A stretch of 64,000 nt of DNA from Mesorhizobium sp. LMG 17147 (GTDB taxonomy: Bacteria; Pseudomonadota; Alphaproteobacteria; Rhizobiales; Rhizobiaceae): NCBI RefSeq assembly GCF_024297145.1, contig NZ_JANCTC010000003.1, positions 248,001 through 312,000 on the forward strand. The letters run 5' to 3'. Below, piece after piece: positions 48,234 through 60,304 of the stretch (the stretch's first letter is position 1; each line of letters opens with the position of its first letter). The notes beneath the pieces are model-generated. The model saw only the letters and a program-made list of their open reading frames with translations. It ran no database searches and was not told the origin of the DNA. Made by a program: the position numbers and the translations under genes.

Positions 48234-49862
48234 CTAGTTGATCGGCGGGTAGAGCGTATCGATGATCATGCGGGCATCATGGCGCGAATCGATCATACCA
48301 TAGGTATTGCGCCACTGGCCGGCGAGGCGCGTTTCCACGAAGGCGTCGGCGATCCGCCCTGCCCCCAGCCTGCGAAGCTCTGCCGCCGCCGCCGACAATG
48401 CCAATTGCTCGGTCAACAGCCGCGCCGAGCCCTCGTCGGTTGCTGCGACCTGCATTGCCGCCTTGAGCACGCCGACGGTGCCGCGTCCGCCGGCGCCTAG
48501 ATCGCGGTCGATGCCGGCCAGCACGTCGTCGAACAGGCCTGGCGCGCGGCCGAGCACGCGCAACACGTCGAGCGCCATGACGTTGCCTGAACCTTCCCAG
48601 ATCGCGTTGACCGGAGCTTCGCGATAGTAGCGGGCGAGCGGCCCCTCCTCGACATAGCCATTGCCGCCGAGGCACTCCATCGCTTCATAGAGCAGCGGCG
48701 GCGCAATCTTGCAGACCCAGTATTTGACGACAGGCGTCATGGCGCGGGCGAAGGCCGCCTCGCCGCGGTCGCCGGCCGCCTCGTCGAAGGAGCGCGCCAG
48801 CCGGAACGACAGCGCGGTAGCGGCGGCAACGTCGAGCGCCATATCGGCCAGCACACGCTGCATCAGCGGCTGCTCGATCAGATTGGTTCCAAACACCTTG
48901 CGGTGGCGCGTGTGGTGGACAGCCTCGGCCAGTCCGGCCCGCATGATCGCCGACGAGGCGACAGCGCAGTCGAGCCGCGTCAGGGTCACCATATCCATGA
49001 TCGTCTTTACGCCGGCGCCGGGCTCGCCGACCATCTCGCCGATGGCATTGACGAATTCCACCTCCGACGAGGCATTGGAGCGGTTGCCGAGCTTGTCCTT
49101 CAGCCGTTGAAAACGGAAGCCGTTACCGGATCCGTCGCCGAGCAAGCGGGGCACGAGAAAGCACGACAGTCCCTCCGGCACCTGTCCGAGCACCAGGAAG
49201 GCATCCGACATCGGCGCCGACATGAACCATTTGTGGCCGGTCAGGCGATAAAACCCGCTGCCGGCGCGCTCCGCCTTGGTGACGTTGGAGCGGACATCGG
49301 TGCCGCCTTGCTTCTCGGTCATGCCCATGCCGAGTGTCAGCCCTGCTTTTTCGACCGGCGGCTTTTGGCTTTGATCGTACTTGCGCGTCGTCACCCGCGG
49401 CGCCCATTCGCGAAACAGCTTCGGGCTGGCCATCAGCGCTGCCAGCGAAGCGCTGGTCATGGTGATCGGGCAGAGATGCCCGGTCTCGAGCTCAGCCGTG
49501 AGATAAAAGCGCGCGGCGCGCACCTGGTGGCGACGGCCGATCTCGGCGTCGCCATTCTCCCAAACCGACGAATGCAGCCCGTTGGCAACAGAGCGGCGCA
49601 TGAGCGCGTGATAGGCGGGATGGAACTCGACCTGGTCGATGCGCCGGCCCTGGCGATCATGGGTCCTGAGCTTCGGCGTCTCGACATTGGCAAGACGAGC
49701 CAGTTCCTGCGCCTCATGGGTCAGAACGAAACGGCCAAGCCCGTCGAGGTCCTTACGCACCGGATCGGAAAAGCGCTCGGCAAGCTGGATCAGCAACGGA
49801 TCGCCCCGCCAGGCGTTGCCGCCGGCCAGCGGCGGCGGCTGGTTGGTCACGTCGTCAGTCAC
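48234..49862 (-). CDS. Acyl-CoA dehydrogenase family protein, AidB-like
   Basis: The 542-residue flavoprotein has the length and motifs of the AidB branch: GMGMTEKQGGTDVRSNVTKAE near residue 178 (FAD-binding region), HKWFMSAPMSDAFLVLGQ near residue 210, EGSGNVMALDVLRVLGRAPG near residue 430 and a C-terminal helical extension. AidB in E. coli is induced by alkylating agents and binds DNA; most homologues are uncharacterised. No Ada-type operator is evident upstream. It diverges from pyrB. Confidence 0.85.
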   Translation of the reverse strand: MTDDVTNQPPPLAGGNAWRGDPLLIQLAERFSDPVRKDLDGLGRFVLTHEAQELARLANVETPKLRTHDRQGRRIDQVEFHPAYHALMRRSVANGLHSSVWENGDAEIGRRHQVRAARFYLTAELETGHLCPITMTSASLAALMASPKLFREWAPRVTTRKYDQSQKPPVEKAGLTLGMGMTEKQGGTDVRSNVTKAERAGSGFYRLTGHKWFMSAPMSDAFLVLGQVPEGLSCFLVPRLLGDGSGNGFRFQRLKDKLGNRSNASSEVEFVNAIGEMVGEPGAGVKTIMDMVTLTRLDCAVASSAIMRAGLAEAVHHTRHRKVFGTNLIEQPLMQRVLADMALDVAAATALSFRLARSFDEAAGDRGEAAFARAMTPVVKYWVCKIAPPLLYEAMECLGGNGYVEEGPLARYYREAPVNAIWEGSGNVMALDVLRVLGRAPGLFDDVLAGIDRDLGAGGRGTVGVLKAAMQVAATDEGSARLLTEQLALSAAAAELRRLGAGRIADAFVETRLAGQWRNTYGMIDSRHDARMIIDTLYPPIN

Positions 49863-50017
49863 GCTTCGTCCTTATCACCTGAAGGCTGCGAATCCAAAGC
49901 CAAGGCGGTTTATAGCCTATGGCCAGCGGCGCGCGACGAAAATACCGGGGAGAACCGATCCAATCCCAAGCCGATGCTTGCAGCCGCGGAGCCTCCCCCC
50001 TATAGCAGCGACTTGAG

Positions 50018-50983
50018 ATGACCGACGCATCGTCCCTGCCGCTTTATCCCCACCGCCATCTTCTGGGCATCCGCGATCTTTCCCCCGCCGACATAGAGCT
50101 TCTGCTCGACCGGGCGGACCAGGCCGTTGCCATCTCGCGGCAATCGGACAAGAAGACATCGACGCTGCGCGGCCGCACCCAGATCAATCTGTTCTACGAA
50201 GCCTCGACCCGTACGCAATCGTCGTTCGAGCTGGCCGGCAAACGGCTCGGCGCCGACGTCATGAACATGTCCGTAGCGAGCTCTTCGGTGAAAAAGGGCG
50301 AGACGCTGATCGATACTGCGATGACACTGAATGCCATGCGTCCCGACATATTGATCATCCGCCATCAATCGGCCGGCGCGGCAGCTCTTCTTGCTCAAAA
50401 AGTCGGCTGCTCGGTGGTCAATGCCGGCGACGGCGCCCATGAGCACCCTACCCAGGCGCTGCTCGACGCACTGACCATCCGCCGCGCCAAGGGTCCGCTG
50501 TCGAAGCTGATCGTGGCGATCTGCGGCGACATCCTGCATTCGCGCGTGGCCCGCTCCAATATCATCCTGCTCAACGCGCTTGGTGCCCAGGTCAGGGTCG
50601 TCGCCCCTTCGACGCTTTTGCCCGCCGGCATCGAGAAGATGGGCGTCATCGTCACCCGTTCCATGGCCGAGGGTCTGAAGGATGCCGACGTGGTAATGAT
50701 GCTGCGCCTGCAGCGCGAACGCATGGAAGGCGCTTTCGTACCGTCGGTGCGCGAATATTTCCGCTATTTCGGCCTGGACGCCGAGAAGCTGAAGGCGGCC
50801 AAGGACGGTGCGCTGGTTATGCATCCCGGCCCGATGAACCGCGGCGTCGAGATCGCCTCGGAGATCGCCGACGGCCCGCAAAGCGTCATCCAGGAACAGG
50901 TTGAGATGGGCGTCGCCGTACGCATGGCGGTGATGGAAGCGCTGCTCGACCCGCGTCGAAACCACGAGGGTCGGGGCCGATGA
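50018..50983 (+). CDS. pyrB: Aspartate carbamoyltransferase catalytic chain
   Basis: PyrB makes carbamoyl aspartate in pyrimidine synthesis. The 321-residue protein has the carbamoyl-phosphate motif [13 protein letters not shown] near residue 59, [14 protein letters not shown] near residue 91, [12 protein letters not shown] near residue 120, the [12 protein letters not shown] loop near residue 143 and [13 protein letters not shown] near residue 267. It overlaps the next gene, a pseudo-dihydroorotase, by four bases (ATGA). No pyrI regulatory chain is nearby. This fits the pyrB-pyrC' class, in which PyrC' takes a structural role. Confidence 0.96.
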   Translation: MTDASSLPLYPHRHLLGIRDLSPADIELLLDRADQAVAISRQSDKKTSTLRGRTQINLFYEASTRTQSSFELAGKRLGADVMNMSVASSSVKKGETLIDTAMTLNAMRPDILIIRHQSAGAAALLAQKVGCSVVNAGDGAHEHPTQALLDALTIRRAKGPLSKLIVAICGDILHSRVARSNIILLNALGAQVRVVAPSTLLPAGIEKMGVIVTRSMAEGLKDADVVMMLRLQRERMEGAFVPSVREYFRYFGLDAEKLKAAKDGALVMHPGPMNRGVEIASEIADGPQSVIQEQVEMGVAVRMAVMEALLDPRRNHEGRGR

Positions 50984-52266
50984 GCATAACGGTCTTCAGC
51001 CGCGCCCGCATCGTCGACCCATCGCGCGGCATCGATGAGATCGGCACCGTCATCGTCGAAGGGCGCAAAATTGTTGCCGCTGGCAAGGCGGCCTTGAACC
51101 AGGGCGCGCCCGAAGCCGCCACGATCATCGAGTGCGCCGGCAAGGCGATCATCCCCGGCCTGATCGATGCGCGTGTCTTCATCGGCGAACCGGGCGGCGA
51201 ACACCGGGAGACCATTGCCTCGGCCAGCGTGGCGGCAGCGGCCGGCGGCGTCACCTCGATTGTGATGATGCCCGATACCGACCCGGTGATCGACAATGTC
51301 GCATTGGTCGAGTTTGTGCTGCGCACCGCCAAGGATACAGCCATCGTCAACATCTTTCCGGCAGCGGCGATCACCAAGGGTCTCGAAGGCCGTGAGATGA
51401 CCGAGTTCGGCCTGCTCCTCGAAGCCGGCGCGGTCGCCTTCACTGACGGTCGCCACACCATATCCAGCGCGCTGGTGATGCGCCGGGCGCTGACCTATGC
51501 GCGCGATTTCGGTGGCGTGATCGCCCACGAAACCCAGGATGCCGATCTCGCCTCGTCAGGCGTGATGAATGAAGGCCTATATGCAAGTTGGCTCGGCCTT
51601 GCCGGTATTCCGCGCGAGGCCGAATCCATCCCGCTGGAGCGCGATCTGGCGCTGGCGCGGCTGACCGGCGGCGCCTATCACGCGGCCAAGATCTCGACGG
51701 CGATGGCGGCGGCTGCTGTGACGCGAGCCAAGGCCGAAGGCGCCAATGTCACATCCGGCGTGTCGATCCACAATCTGTCGCTCAACGAGAACGATGTCGG
51801 CGAGTACCGCACCTTCTTCCGGCTGACGCCGCCGCTGCGCGCCGAGGAAGACCGGCTGGCGATGATCGAAGCGATCAAAGACGGCACCATCGACCTCATC
51901 GTCTCCTCGCACGACCCGCAGGACGTCGACACCAAGCGCCTGCCCTTTGCCGATGCTGCGGCCGGCGCCATCGGGCTGGAAACGCTGCTGGGGGCAGCGT
52001 TGCGGCTCTATCACAATGGCGACGTGATGCTGCTGCGGCTGATCGAGACGCTGTCGACCGCGCCGGCAAGATTGTTCAGCCTGCCCGGCGGCACGCTGAA
52101 ACCGGGGGCATTGGCCGACCTTGCGCTCGTCGATCTGGACGAGCCATGGATCGTTAGCGAGAGCGGCATCCGCTCACGCTCGAAAAACACCTGTTTCGAA
52201 GGCGCGCGACTGCAAGGCAAGGTCTTGCAAACGATGGTGGCGGGTCGCACAGTGTTTTCGGCCTAG
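50980..52266 (+). CDS. Dihydroorotase-like protein PyrC' (probably non-catalytic)
   Basis: The 428-residue protein has the dihydroorotase fold and position next to pyrB, but the metal motif is lost. Where active enzymes have DxHVHxREPG it reads [10 protein letters not shown] (residues 63-72), so both zinc histidines (now Arg65 and Phe67) and the substrate arginine (now Gly69) are replaced. The catalytic TDHAPH is SSHDPQ near residue 308. In Pseudomonas such a PyrC' is an inactive but required part of the ATCase complex. A separate active pyrC should exist elsewhere in the genome; none is in the window. Confidence 0.88.
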   Translation: MSITVFSRARIVDPSRGIDEIGTVIVEGRKIVAAGKAALNQGAPEAATIIECAGKAIIPGLIDARVFIGEPGGEHRETIASASVAAAAGGVTSIVMMPDTDPVIDNVALVEFVLRTAKDTAIVNIFPAAAITKGLEGREMTEFGLLLEAGAVAFTDGRHTISSALVMRRALTYARDFGGVIAHETQDADLASSGVMNEGLYASWLGLAGIPREAESIPLERDLALARLTGGAYHAAKISTAMAAAAVTRAKAEGANVTSGVSIHNLSLNENDVGEYRTFFRLTPPLRAEEDRLAMIEAIKDGTIDLIVSSHDPQDVDTKRLPFADAAAGAIGLETLLGAALRLYHNGDVMLLRLIETLSTAPARLFSLPGGTLKPGALADLALVDLDEPWIVSESGIRSRSKNTCFEGARLQGKVLQTMVAGRTVFSA

Positions 52267-52323
52267 GACGAAGCGGGTGTCACGTCTTCAAATTCGCTCA
52301 GCCAAGGAAAGTTCGGGGGAACA

Positions 52324-52911
52324 ATGGTTTACAGTCCCGTCTTGGCATTGGTGTTCGGCTATCTTCTCGGCTCGATCCCGTTTGGCCTGCTGATCACCCG
52401 TGCCGCCGGCCTCGGCGACGTGCGCAACATCGGCTCCGGCAACATCGGCGCCACCAATGTGCTGCGCACCGGCAACAAGGGCTTGGCCGCGGCCACGCTG
52501 CTGCTCGATGCGCTGAAGGGCACCGCGGCGGTGTTGATCGCAGGCCGCTTTGCGCCCGAGCTCGGACTTTGGGCCGGATTCGGCGCGTTTTCAGGTCATC
52601 TTTTTCCGGTCTGGCTCGGCTTCAAGGGGGGCAAGGGTGTCGCCACTTACCTTGGCGTGCTGATCGGCCTTGCCTGGCAAGTGGCGCTGATCTTCGCCGT
52701 CGTCTGGCTGGCGGTGGCCTTCCTGTTCCGCTTCTCCTCGCTTGCGGCACTGACGGCAGCGGTCGTCGTGCCCGTTGCCCTGTATTTCCTGAGCACCCAG
52801 CAGATTGCCGGGCTTTTCGCGGCGATGAGCCTCATCGTCATCGTAAAGCACCGCGCCAACATTGCGCGGCTGCTTGCCGGCACCGAGGGTAAGATCGGGG
52901 CCAAGGAGTGA
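52324..52911 (+). CDS. plsY: Acyl-phosphate glycerol-3-phosphate acyltransferase
   Basis: PlsY transfers an acyl group from acyl phosphate to glycerol 3-phosphate, the first step of phospholipid synthesis. The 195-residue integral membrane protein has [12 protein letters not shown] near residue 16, the catalytic loop [17 protein letters not shown] near residues 38-54, [24 protein letters not shown] near residue 90, and the third motif with [16 protein letters not shown] near residue 180. It overlaps dprA by four bases. Confidence 0.95.
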   Translation: MVYSPVLALVFGYLLGSIPFGLLITRAAGLGDVRNIGSGNIGATNVLRTGNKGLAAATLLLDALKGTAAVLIAGRFAPELGLWAGFGAFSGHLFPVWLGFKGGKGVATYLGVLIGLAWQVALIFAVVWLAVAFLFRFSSLAALTAAVVVPVALYFLSTQQIAGLFAAMSLIVIVKHRANIARLLAGTEGKIGAKE

Positions 52912-54032
52912 GCGAGCCCGACTCCGGGCCGCGCCTCAGCGACCGGCAGCGGCTGAGCTGGCTTCGTCTGATCCGCACGCCGAATGTCGGCCCGGCTTCC
53001 TTTCGCGACCTGATCAACCGGTTCGGTTCGGCCGAAGCAGCATTATCGATGCTGCCCGAGCTGATGATTTCGGGTGGCGCCAAAAAAATCGTCCGCATCC
53101 CGTCCATTGCCGAGGTCGAGGCGGAGCTGGAGACGGCCCGGCGGGCCGGCGCCCGCTTCGTCGGCATCGGCGAGGCGGATTATCCGCCGCTGATGAAAAG
53201 CATGGATCATCCGCCGCCGCTGCTCGCGGTCAGGGGCAACAGCGCGGTGTTCCGCTTGCCAGCGGTCGCTATCGTCGGCGCTCGCAACGCATCGCTGGCA
53301 GGCATCAAGATGGCGCGGATGCTGGCGGCGGATCTCGGCCGCGACGGCTATGGCATTGTTTCCGGCCTGGCGCGCGGCATCGATACGGCCGCTCACCAGG
53401 GCAGCCTTTCGACCGGCACGATCGGCGTGCTCGCCGGCGGCCTCGATTTGCCCTACCCGCCCGAAAATGCCGGCCTGTGCGACGAGATCGCCGAGGGTGG
53501 CGGCGCCATCATTTCCGAAATGCCGTTCGGCTGGCAGCCGCGCGCACAGGATTTTCCGCGCCGCAACCGGCTCGTCGCCGGTGCTGCATTGGGATTGGTG
53601 GTGGTCGAGGCCGCACAGCGCTCCGGCTCGCTGATCAGCGCCCGCCTCGCCGGCGAGATGGGGCGGCTGGTTTTCGCCGTTCCCGGTTCACCGCTCGATC
53701 CGCGCGCCGCCGGCGCCAATGGCCTGCTCAAGGACGGCGCCACCCTTGTGACCGAGGCCGCCGATATCACCAGTGCCATAGCGCCGCTGGTCGGCGGCTG
53801 GTCGCCAAGGACATCGCCGCTTGAAGAGCCGCCCGACTTTTCGGCAACACCGCCGCCGCACGAAGACGATCGCGACCGCGTCGTCGAAGCGCTCGGCCCG
53901 ACGCCGGTATCAGTGGACGAGATCATCCGCCACACCGGCCTACATCCCGCCCAAGTGTTCATGGTGCTGCTGGAGCTCGACCTCGCCGCCCGGCTCGAAC
54001 GCCATGCCGGCGGCAACGTCTCACTGATTTGA
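52908..54032 (+). CDS. dprA: DNA-processing protein DprA
   Basis: DprA loads RecA on incoming single-stranded DNA during transformation. The GTG at 52908 overlaps the plsY stop (GTGA) and gives 374 residues. The Rossmann-fold core shows [18 protein letters not shown] near residue 122, [16 protein letters not shown] near residue 151, the [21 protein letters not shown] motif near residue 217 and [22 protein letters not shown] near residue 260. A winged-helix C terminus follows, about 310-374. An N-terminal SAM-like domain is present. With comEC also in the window, two DNA-uptake components are encoded here. Confidence 0.94.
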   Translation: MSEPDSGPRLSDRQRLSWLRLIRTPNVGPASFRDLINRFGSAEAALSMLPELMISGGAKKIVRIPSIAEVEAELETARRAGARFVGIGEADYPPLMKSMDHPPPLLAVRGNSAVFRLPAVAIVGARNASLAGIKMARMLAADLGRDGYGIVSGLARGIDTAAHQGSLSTGTIGVLAGGLDLPYPPENAGLCDEIAEGGGAIISEMPFGWQPRAQDFPRRNRLVAGAALGLVVVEAAQRSGSLISARLAGEMGRLVFAVPGSPLDPRAAGANGLLKDGATLVTEAADITSAIAPLVGGWSPRTSPLEEPPDFSATPPPHEDDRDRVVEALGPTPVSVDEIIRHTGLHPAQVFMVLLELDLAARLERHAGGNVSLI

Positions 54033-54077
54033 CCCAGAACTTGCGCATGTCCCGGCAAGCAATTCCGACGTGATCCG

Positions 54078-54473
54078 ATGGCCGATCCGAGCAACAAACC
54101 AAAGCAGACGCTGTTCACTCGTACGACGGCCCTTGTCTGGTCAGCGCTGAGCGTCATGCTGGCGCTGCAATGGTCGATGGATCTCGGCATGTCGGGTTTT
54201 CCCGACGGCTACATAACGCCCTTCGCAAGAGCGACCAGCACGCTTCTGGGCATTCTGACGGCAGCCTGCATGGCCCAGGGTCTCTACTTTTTCTTGGCCG
54301 GCGCGTTCGGCAGGAAGGTAAGCGCCGTCGGTCTTTTCCTGCAAATCCTTGCCGCGGCGGTTCTTACCGTGGCGCCAGTACTTATCGTGAAGGATTGTCC
54401 GGGTTCTCAGGTGTGCAGCAGAGCCTATGAGGCGCTCACCGGCACGATGATGGACGATGGCGCGGGCGGCTAA
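54078..54473 (+). CDS. Hypothetical small membrane protein
   Basis: The 131-residue protein has three membrane segments (about 16-34, 48-72 and 80-103) and a short C-terminal soluble tail with two cysteines (CPGSQVCSRA) that could form a disulfide or bind metal. I recognise no family. It starts 45 bases after dprA on the same strand. Confidence 0.6.
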   Translation: MADPSNKPKQTLFTRTTALVWSALSVMLALQWSMDLGMSGFPDGYITPFARATSTLLGILTAACMAQGLYFFLAGAFGRKVSAVGLFLQILAAAVLTVAPVLIVKDCPGSQVCSRAYEALTGTMMDDGAGG

Positions 54474-54500
54474 CGCCACTGCATGCGTTCGGCACGAGGC

Positions 54501-54538
54501 TGTCACCCATGTCGTAGGTACATTCTGTTACCTATGTC
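54501..54538. repeat. Imperfect direct repeat resembling an insertion-sequence end
   Basis: TGTCACCCATGTC (54501-54513) and TGTTACCTATGTC (54526-54538) match at 11 of 13 positions with a 25-base period; the second is followed by TCCGG. TAGGTA (54515-54520) and TACCTA (54529-54534) also form an inverted repeat. Arrays of such TGTyACCyATGTC units remind me of insertion-sequence termini in rhizobia. No transposase remains. It ends 22 bases from the tRNA-Lys 3' end. Confidence 0.4.
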
Positions 54539-54560
54539 TCCGGGTCGTACCCTCTGAATT

Positions 54561-54636
54561 TGGTGAGCGCGATGGGATTCGAACCCATGACCTACTGATT
54601 AAAAGTCAGTTGCTCTACCGGCTGAGCTACGCGCTC
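54561..54636 (-). tRNA. tRNA-Lys (anticodon TTT)
   Basis: The minus strand folds into a full cloverleaf of 76 bases. The acceptor stem GAGCGCG pairs with CGCGCTC, the D arm holds AGCTC-GAGC, the anticodon stem ACTGA/TCAGT closes a CTTTTAA loop with anticodon TTT, and the T arm has GGTTCGAATCCC. Discriminator A and an encoded CCA end the gene at 54561. It lies between the dprA group and the BA14K gene. Confidence 0.97.
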
Positions 54637-54673
54637 CCGCGGGCTCAGAAAGGCCGCCCTCGAAATTGCGCGG

Positions 54674-54702
54674 AACATAGGGAGAGTGCCTCTGCCGGTC
54701 AA
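54674..54702 (-). promoter_or_regulatory. tRNA-Lys promoter
   Basis: On the minus strand TTGACC (54697-54702) and TATGTT (54674-54679) are spaced by exactly 17 bases. The predicted start of transcription is about 30 bases before the tRNA 5' end. Confidence 0.7.
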
Positions 54703-54945
54703 CCGGAAAAAGACGGCTCCCAGACCGGACCTTCCTGCCGCGTCATCATGCCGTGCGGTGCGCTTCGGCGTTGACGGAATTGCCTCCGTCTCGCGCAAGG
54801 GCCGAAGCTCGCGCTTGGCGGGACAAGCGCAAGCAGCGAATCGAGAGAACCTTTGCAGATCAGCAACTTGGGATTCTTAGCGGAACAATTTGCGCAGCCT
54901 GCCCGTTTTTCCGCGACAAGGGACACGCGTTTCAAGGAGAAGATC

Positions 54946-55425
54946 ATGAATAGGATCATGTCGGGCCTGCTGGCGACCACCCTTTCGATCTCATTCGCTG
55001 CCGCGGAGATCGTGCCAGTCAACGCTCAGCCCAGCTATGCGCCCCCTGCCCAAGGGCTCACCTCGAATGTCCAGACCGTCCAGTACGAGCCGTGGCGGAG
55101 GCACCGGAATTTCAATCGCGATTTCTCGCGTCGCGATTTCTCCCGGCGCAGTTTTGCGCGTGACGACGGCATGTATTGGCGTGGCCATCGCGGCTATCGC
55201 GAATATCGTCGCGGCTATCGCCGCCATGGCGATTACTGGTTCCCGCTGGCCGCTTTCGCCACCGGTGCGCTGATTACCGGCGCTATCATCAACAACCAGA
55301 ATCGTGTCTATCGCGGCGATGCACACGTGCAGTGGTGCTATGACCATTACCGGAGCTATCGTGCGTCTGACAACACGTACCAGCCCAATTACGGCCCGCG
55401 CCGGCAGTGCCGGTCGCCCTACTGA
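54946..55425 (+). CDS. BA14K family protein
   Basis: BA14K is a small Brucella protein with lectin-like and immunoreactive properties, and relatives occur across the rhizobia. The ATG at 54946 has AAGGAGA upstream and gives 159 residues. There is a signal peptide (residues 1-27, ending VNA), then a very arginine/tyrosine/glycine-rich middle with a duplicated DFSRR unit and RGYRRYG-like repeats. A single membrane helix follows (WFPLAAFATGALITGAIINN near residue 104), then the BA14K domain with HVQWCYDHYRSYRASDNTY and QCRSPY at the end. A terminator follows directly. Confidence 0.87.
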   Translation: MNRIMSGLLATTLSISFAAAEIVPVNAQPSYAPPAQGLTSNVQTVQYEPWRRHRNFNRDFSRRDFSRRSFARDDGMYWRGHRGYREYRRGYRRHGDYWFPLAAFATGALITGAIINNQNRVYRGDAHVQWCYDHYRSYRASDNTYQPNYGPRRQCRSPY

Positions 55426-55447
55426 GTCGCGATTAGAGACTGTAAAG

Positions 55448-55474
55448 CCCGCGCCCGCAACGGCGCGGGTTTTT
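55448..55474 (+). terminator. Intrinsic terminator after the BA14K gene
   Basis: CCCGCGCC (55448-55455) and GGCGCGGG (55462-55469) form an 8-bp stem followed by five T. It ends the BA14K transcript 22 bases after the stop codon and faces the 3' end of the convergent glpK. Confidence 0.92.
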
Positions 55475-55503
55475 CATGAGTGCGAATCCGGTGCGATCCC
55501 TGC

Positions 55504-56997
<1,494 letters not shown>

Positions 56998-57142
56998 TCT
57001 CTGTCCCGTCGAAGCGAGTTCAAGGTGCTGCGATGTCTCGGCGCCAGATGGCGCGGAGCCGTTCACGTAAACAGGGGAGACGGCAACATGCCGCCTCCCC
57101 TGAGTATGGCGATGCGGGCGCGAACGCCCGCATCAAACAGTC

Positions 57143-58870
57143 CTATTGCTGCCAGCTCTTCACCAGCTCGTCATAGTTGATGGTGACCGGTTTTTCCTTC
57201 TCGTTCTCGATCTTGAGCTGAGGAGCGAGATTGCCCTTCTTGACCGCATCGGCGTTCCAGTAGGCGAGGTCATGCTCTTCGGCCATCTTCGGGCCGATAT
57301 CGCCCTGGACGCCCGACTTCTCGATGCGGCTCATCACCTTTTCCTGCTCGGCACAGAGCGAGTCCATCGCTTCTTGCGCGCTCTTGGCGCCCGACGAAGC
57401 ATCGCCGATCGCCTGCCACCAGAGCTGTGCCAGCTTCGGATAGTCCGGCACGTTGGTGCCGGTCGGCGACCACTGGACGCGTGCCGGCGAGCGGTAGAAC
57501 TCGATCAAGCCGCCGAGCTTTGGCGCACGTTCGGTGAAGCTCTTGTCGTGGATCGTGCTCTCGCGGATGAAGGTCAGGCCGACATGGCTCTTCTTCACGT
57601 CGACCGTCTTCGAGGTGACGAACTGCGCGTAGAGCCAGGCGGCCTTGGCGCGGTCGGTCGGCGTCGACTTCATCAGCGTCCAGGAACCGACGTCCTGATA
57701 GCCGAGCTTCATGCCGTCCTTCCAGTAGACGCCATGTGGCGACGGCGCCATGCGCCACTTCGGCGTGCCGTCGTCGTTCAGCACCGCCTTGGCGCTGGCG
57801 TCGACCATGCTGGCGGTGAAGGCGGTATACCAGAAGATCTGCTGGGCCACCGCGCCCTGCGCCGGCACCGGCCCTGACTCGGAGAAGGTCATGCCCTGGG
57901 CTTCCGCCGGTGCATAGGCCTTCAGCCAATCGAGGTACTTCTGGATGGCGTAGACGGAAGCCGGGCCATTGGTGTCGCCGCCGCGCGCCGTGCAGGAACC
58001 CACCGGACGCGAATTCTCGTCGACCTTGATGCCCCATTCGTCGACGGGCAGACCGTTCGGAATGCCCTTGTCGCCATTGCCGGCCATCGACAGCCATGCG
58101 TCGGTGAACCGCCAGCCGAGCGACGGGTCCTTCTTGCCATAATCCATATGGCCGTAGACCTTCTTGCCATCGATCTCGCGGCCGGTGAAGAACTCGGCGA
58201 TGTCCTCATAGGCCGACCAATTGACCGGCACGCCGAGGTCGTAGCCGTATTTGGCCTTGAAGTCCGCCTTGTTCTTCTCGTCATTGAACCAGTCGTAACG
58301 GAACCAGTAGAGGTTCGCGAACTGCTGGTCGGGAAGCTGGTAGAGCTTCTTGTCGGGCGCGGTGGTGAACGAGGTGCCGATGAAATCCTTCAGGTCGAGA
58401 TTCGGGTTGGTGACATCCTTGCCGTCGCCTGCCATCCAGTCGGTCAGGTTGCGCACCTGCTGGTAGCGCCAGTGCGTGCCGATCAGATCGGAATCGTTGA
58501 CCCAGCCGTCATAGAGGTTCTGGCCGGTCTGCATCTGGGTCTGGATCTTCTCGACGACGTCGCCTTCCTGGATGACGTCATGCGTGACCTTGATGCCGGT
58601 GATGGCCGTAAAGGCCGGCGCCAGCACCTGCGATTCATACTGATGCGTGGCGATGGTTTCGGAGACCACCTTGATATCCATGCCGGCGAAAGGTTTCGCG
58701 GCATCGATGAACCATTGCATTTCGGCTTCCTGGCCGGCGCGGTCGAGCGTCGAGAGGTCGCCGATTTCCTTGTCCAGGAAGGCCTTGGCCTCGTCCATTC
58801 CGGCATAGGCATTGCTTGCCCCGAGCAACAGGACAAGCGCAGTTGTTGATGTCAAGAATTGCCGTCGCAT
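57143..58870 (-). CDS. glpV: Glycerol ABC transporter substrate-binding protein
   Basis: This 575-residue periplasmic protein belongs to the extracellular solute-binding family 1 type. A signal peptide covers residues 1-23 (LVLLLGASNAYA). Conserved-looking features include VTHDVIQEGDVVEKIQTQMQTG near residue 95, YDWFNDEKNKADFKAKYGYDLGVPVNW near residue 190, and SPHGVYWKDGMKLGYQDVGSW near residue 372. By order and neighbours it corresponds to GlpV of the rhizobial GlpSTPQUV glycerol transporter. It is larger than the usual sugar-binding protein (about 400-430). It starts 78 bases after glpU. Confidence 0.85.
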   Translation of the reverse strand: MRRQFLTSTTALVLLLGASNAYAGMDEAKAFLDKEIGDLSTLDRAGQEAEMQWFIDAAKPFAGMDIKVVSETIATHQYESQVLAPAFTAITGIKVTHDVIQEGDVVEKIQTQMQTGQNLYDGWVNDSDLIGTHWRYQQVRNLTDWMAGDGKDVTNPNLDLKDFIGTSFTTAPDKKLYQLPDQQFANLYWFRYDWFNDEKNKADFKAKYGYDLGVPVNWSAYEDIAEFFTGREIDGKKVYGHMDYGKKDPSLGWRFTDAWLSMAGNGDKGIPNGLPVDEWGIKVDENSRPVGSCTARGGDTNGPASVYAIQKYLDWLKAYAPAEAQGMTFSESGPVPAQGAVAQQIFWYTAFTASMVDASAKAVLNDDGTPKWRMAPSPHGVYWKDGMKLGYQDVGSWTLMKSTPTDRAKAAWLYAQFVTSKTVDVKKSHVGLTFIRESTIHDKSFTERAPKLGGLIEFYRSPARVQWSPTGTNVPDYPKLAQLWWQAIGDASSGAKSAQEAMDSLCAEQEKVMSRIEKSGVQGDIGPKMAEEHDLAYWNADAVKKGNLAPQLKIENEKEKPVTINYDELVKSWQQ

Positions 58871-58948
58871 GTATTTCCTCCACTGTTAAAGTTCTAAGTG
58901 CGATCTGGATCGGCGGCCGGCACGCCGCCGTTCCAACAGTTTCCCCCT

Positions 58949-59388
58949 CTATACGTAGCGGAACACACCGACGGCGTAGACCACGGAGAGAGCGAGAGCC
59001 CACCACAGATTGGGTCCGACTAGACCCAGCCAAGCGAGATGGATAAAGGCGCTGCCCAGCAGCGACAGGAACAGGCGGTCGCCGCGCGTCGTTTCGAAGC
59101 GCAGCACGCCGACGCGCGGATTGCCGCCCGGCGAGACGTATTCCCACACCGCCATGCCGCAAAGCAGCAGAAAGATGGTTCCAAAGAAGGCCGCGGTCGG
59201 CCACGTCCAGGCCATCCACGAAAAATCGAGGTTGGACGAGAGGTTAAATCCCCACAGGCGGATATTGGCCGGATCGCTGAAGCCTACCGTTATTGCCACG
59301 AAATCGATTTGAAGTGCCACCCAGGCGACGACGACCAGGGCAAGAAACAGCACGGCCCACCACCATGGGCTTCTGTCGACCTGCTCCA

Positions 59389-59392
<4 letters not shown>
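58949..59392 (-). CDS. glpU: Small membrane subunit of the glycerol transporter (DUF2160-like)
   Basis: The 147-residue protein has four membrane segments: about 11-27, 60-83, 108-125 and 128-145. The ATG at 59392 overlaps the glpQ stop (ATGA) with GGGGAGGG upstream; a second ATG at 59389 is equally plausible. It corresponds in position to glpU, a small transmembrane protein of unknown role found in this operon. A much longer open frame extends through glpQ on the same strand but is out of frame with it and is not coding. Confidence 0.82.
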
Positions 59393-60303
<911 letters not shown>

Positions 60304-60304
60304 C

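Noticed and set aside
54561..54636. Integration site (att) at tRNA-Lys
   Set aside because: The tRNA is complete and I find no second copy of its 3' end and no integrase in the window; only the weaker IS-like repeat is reported.
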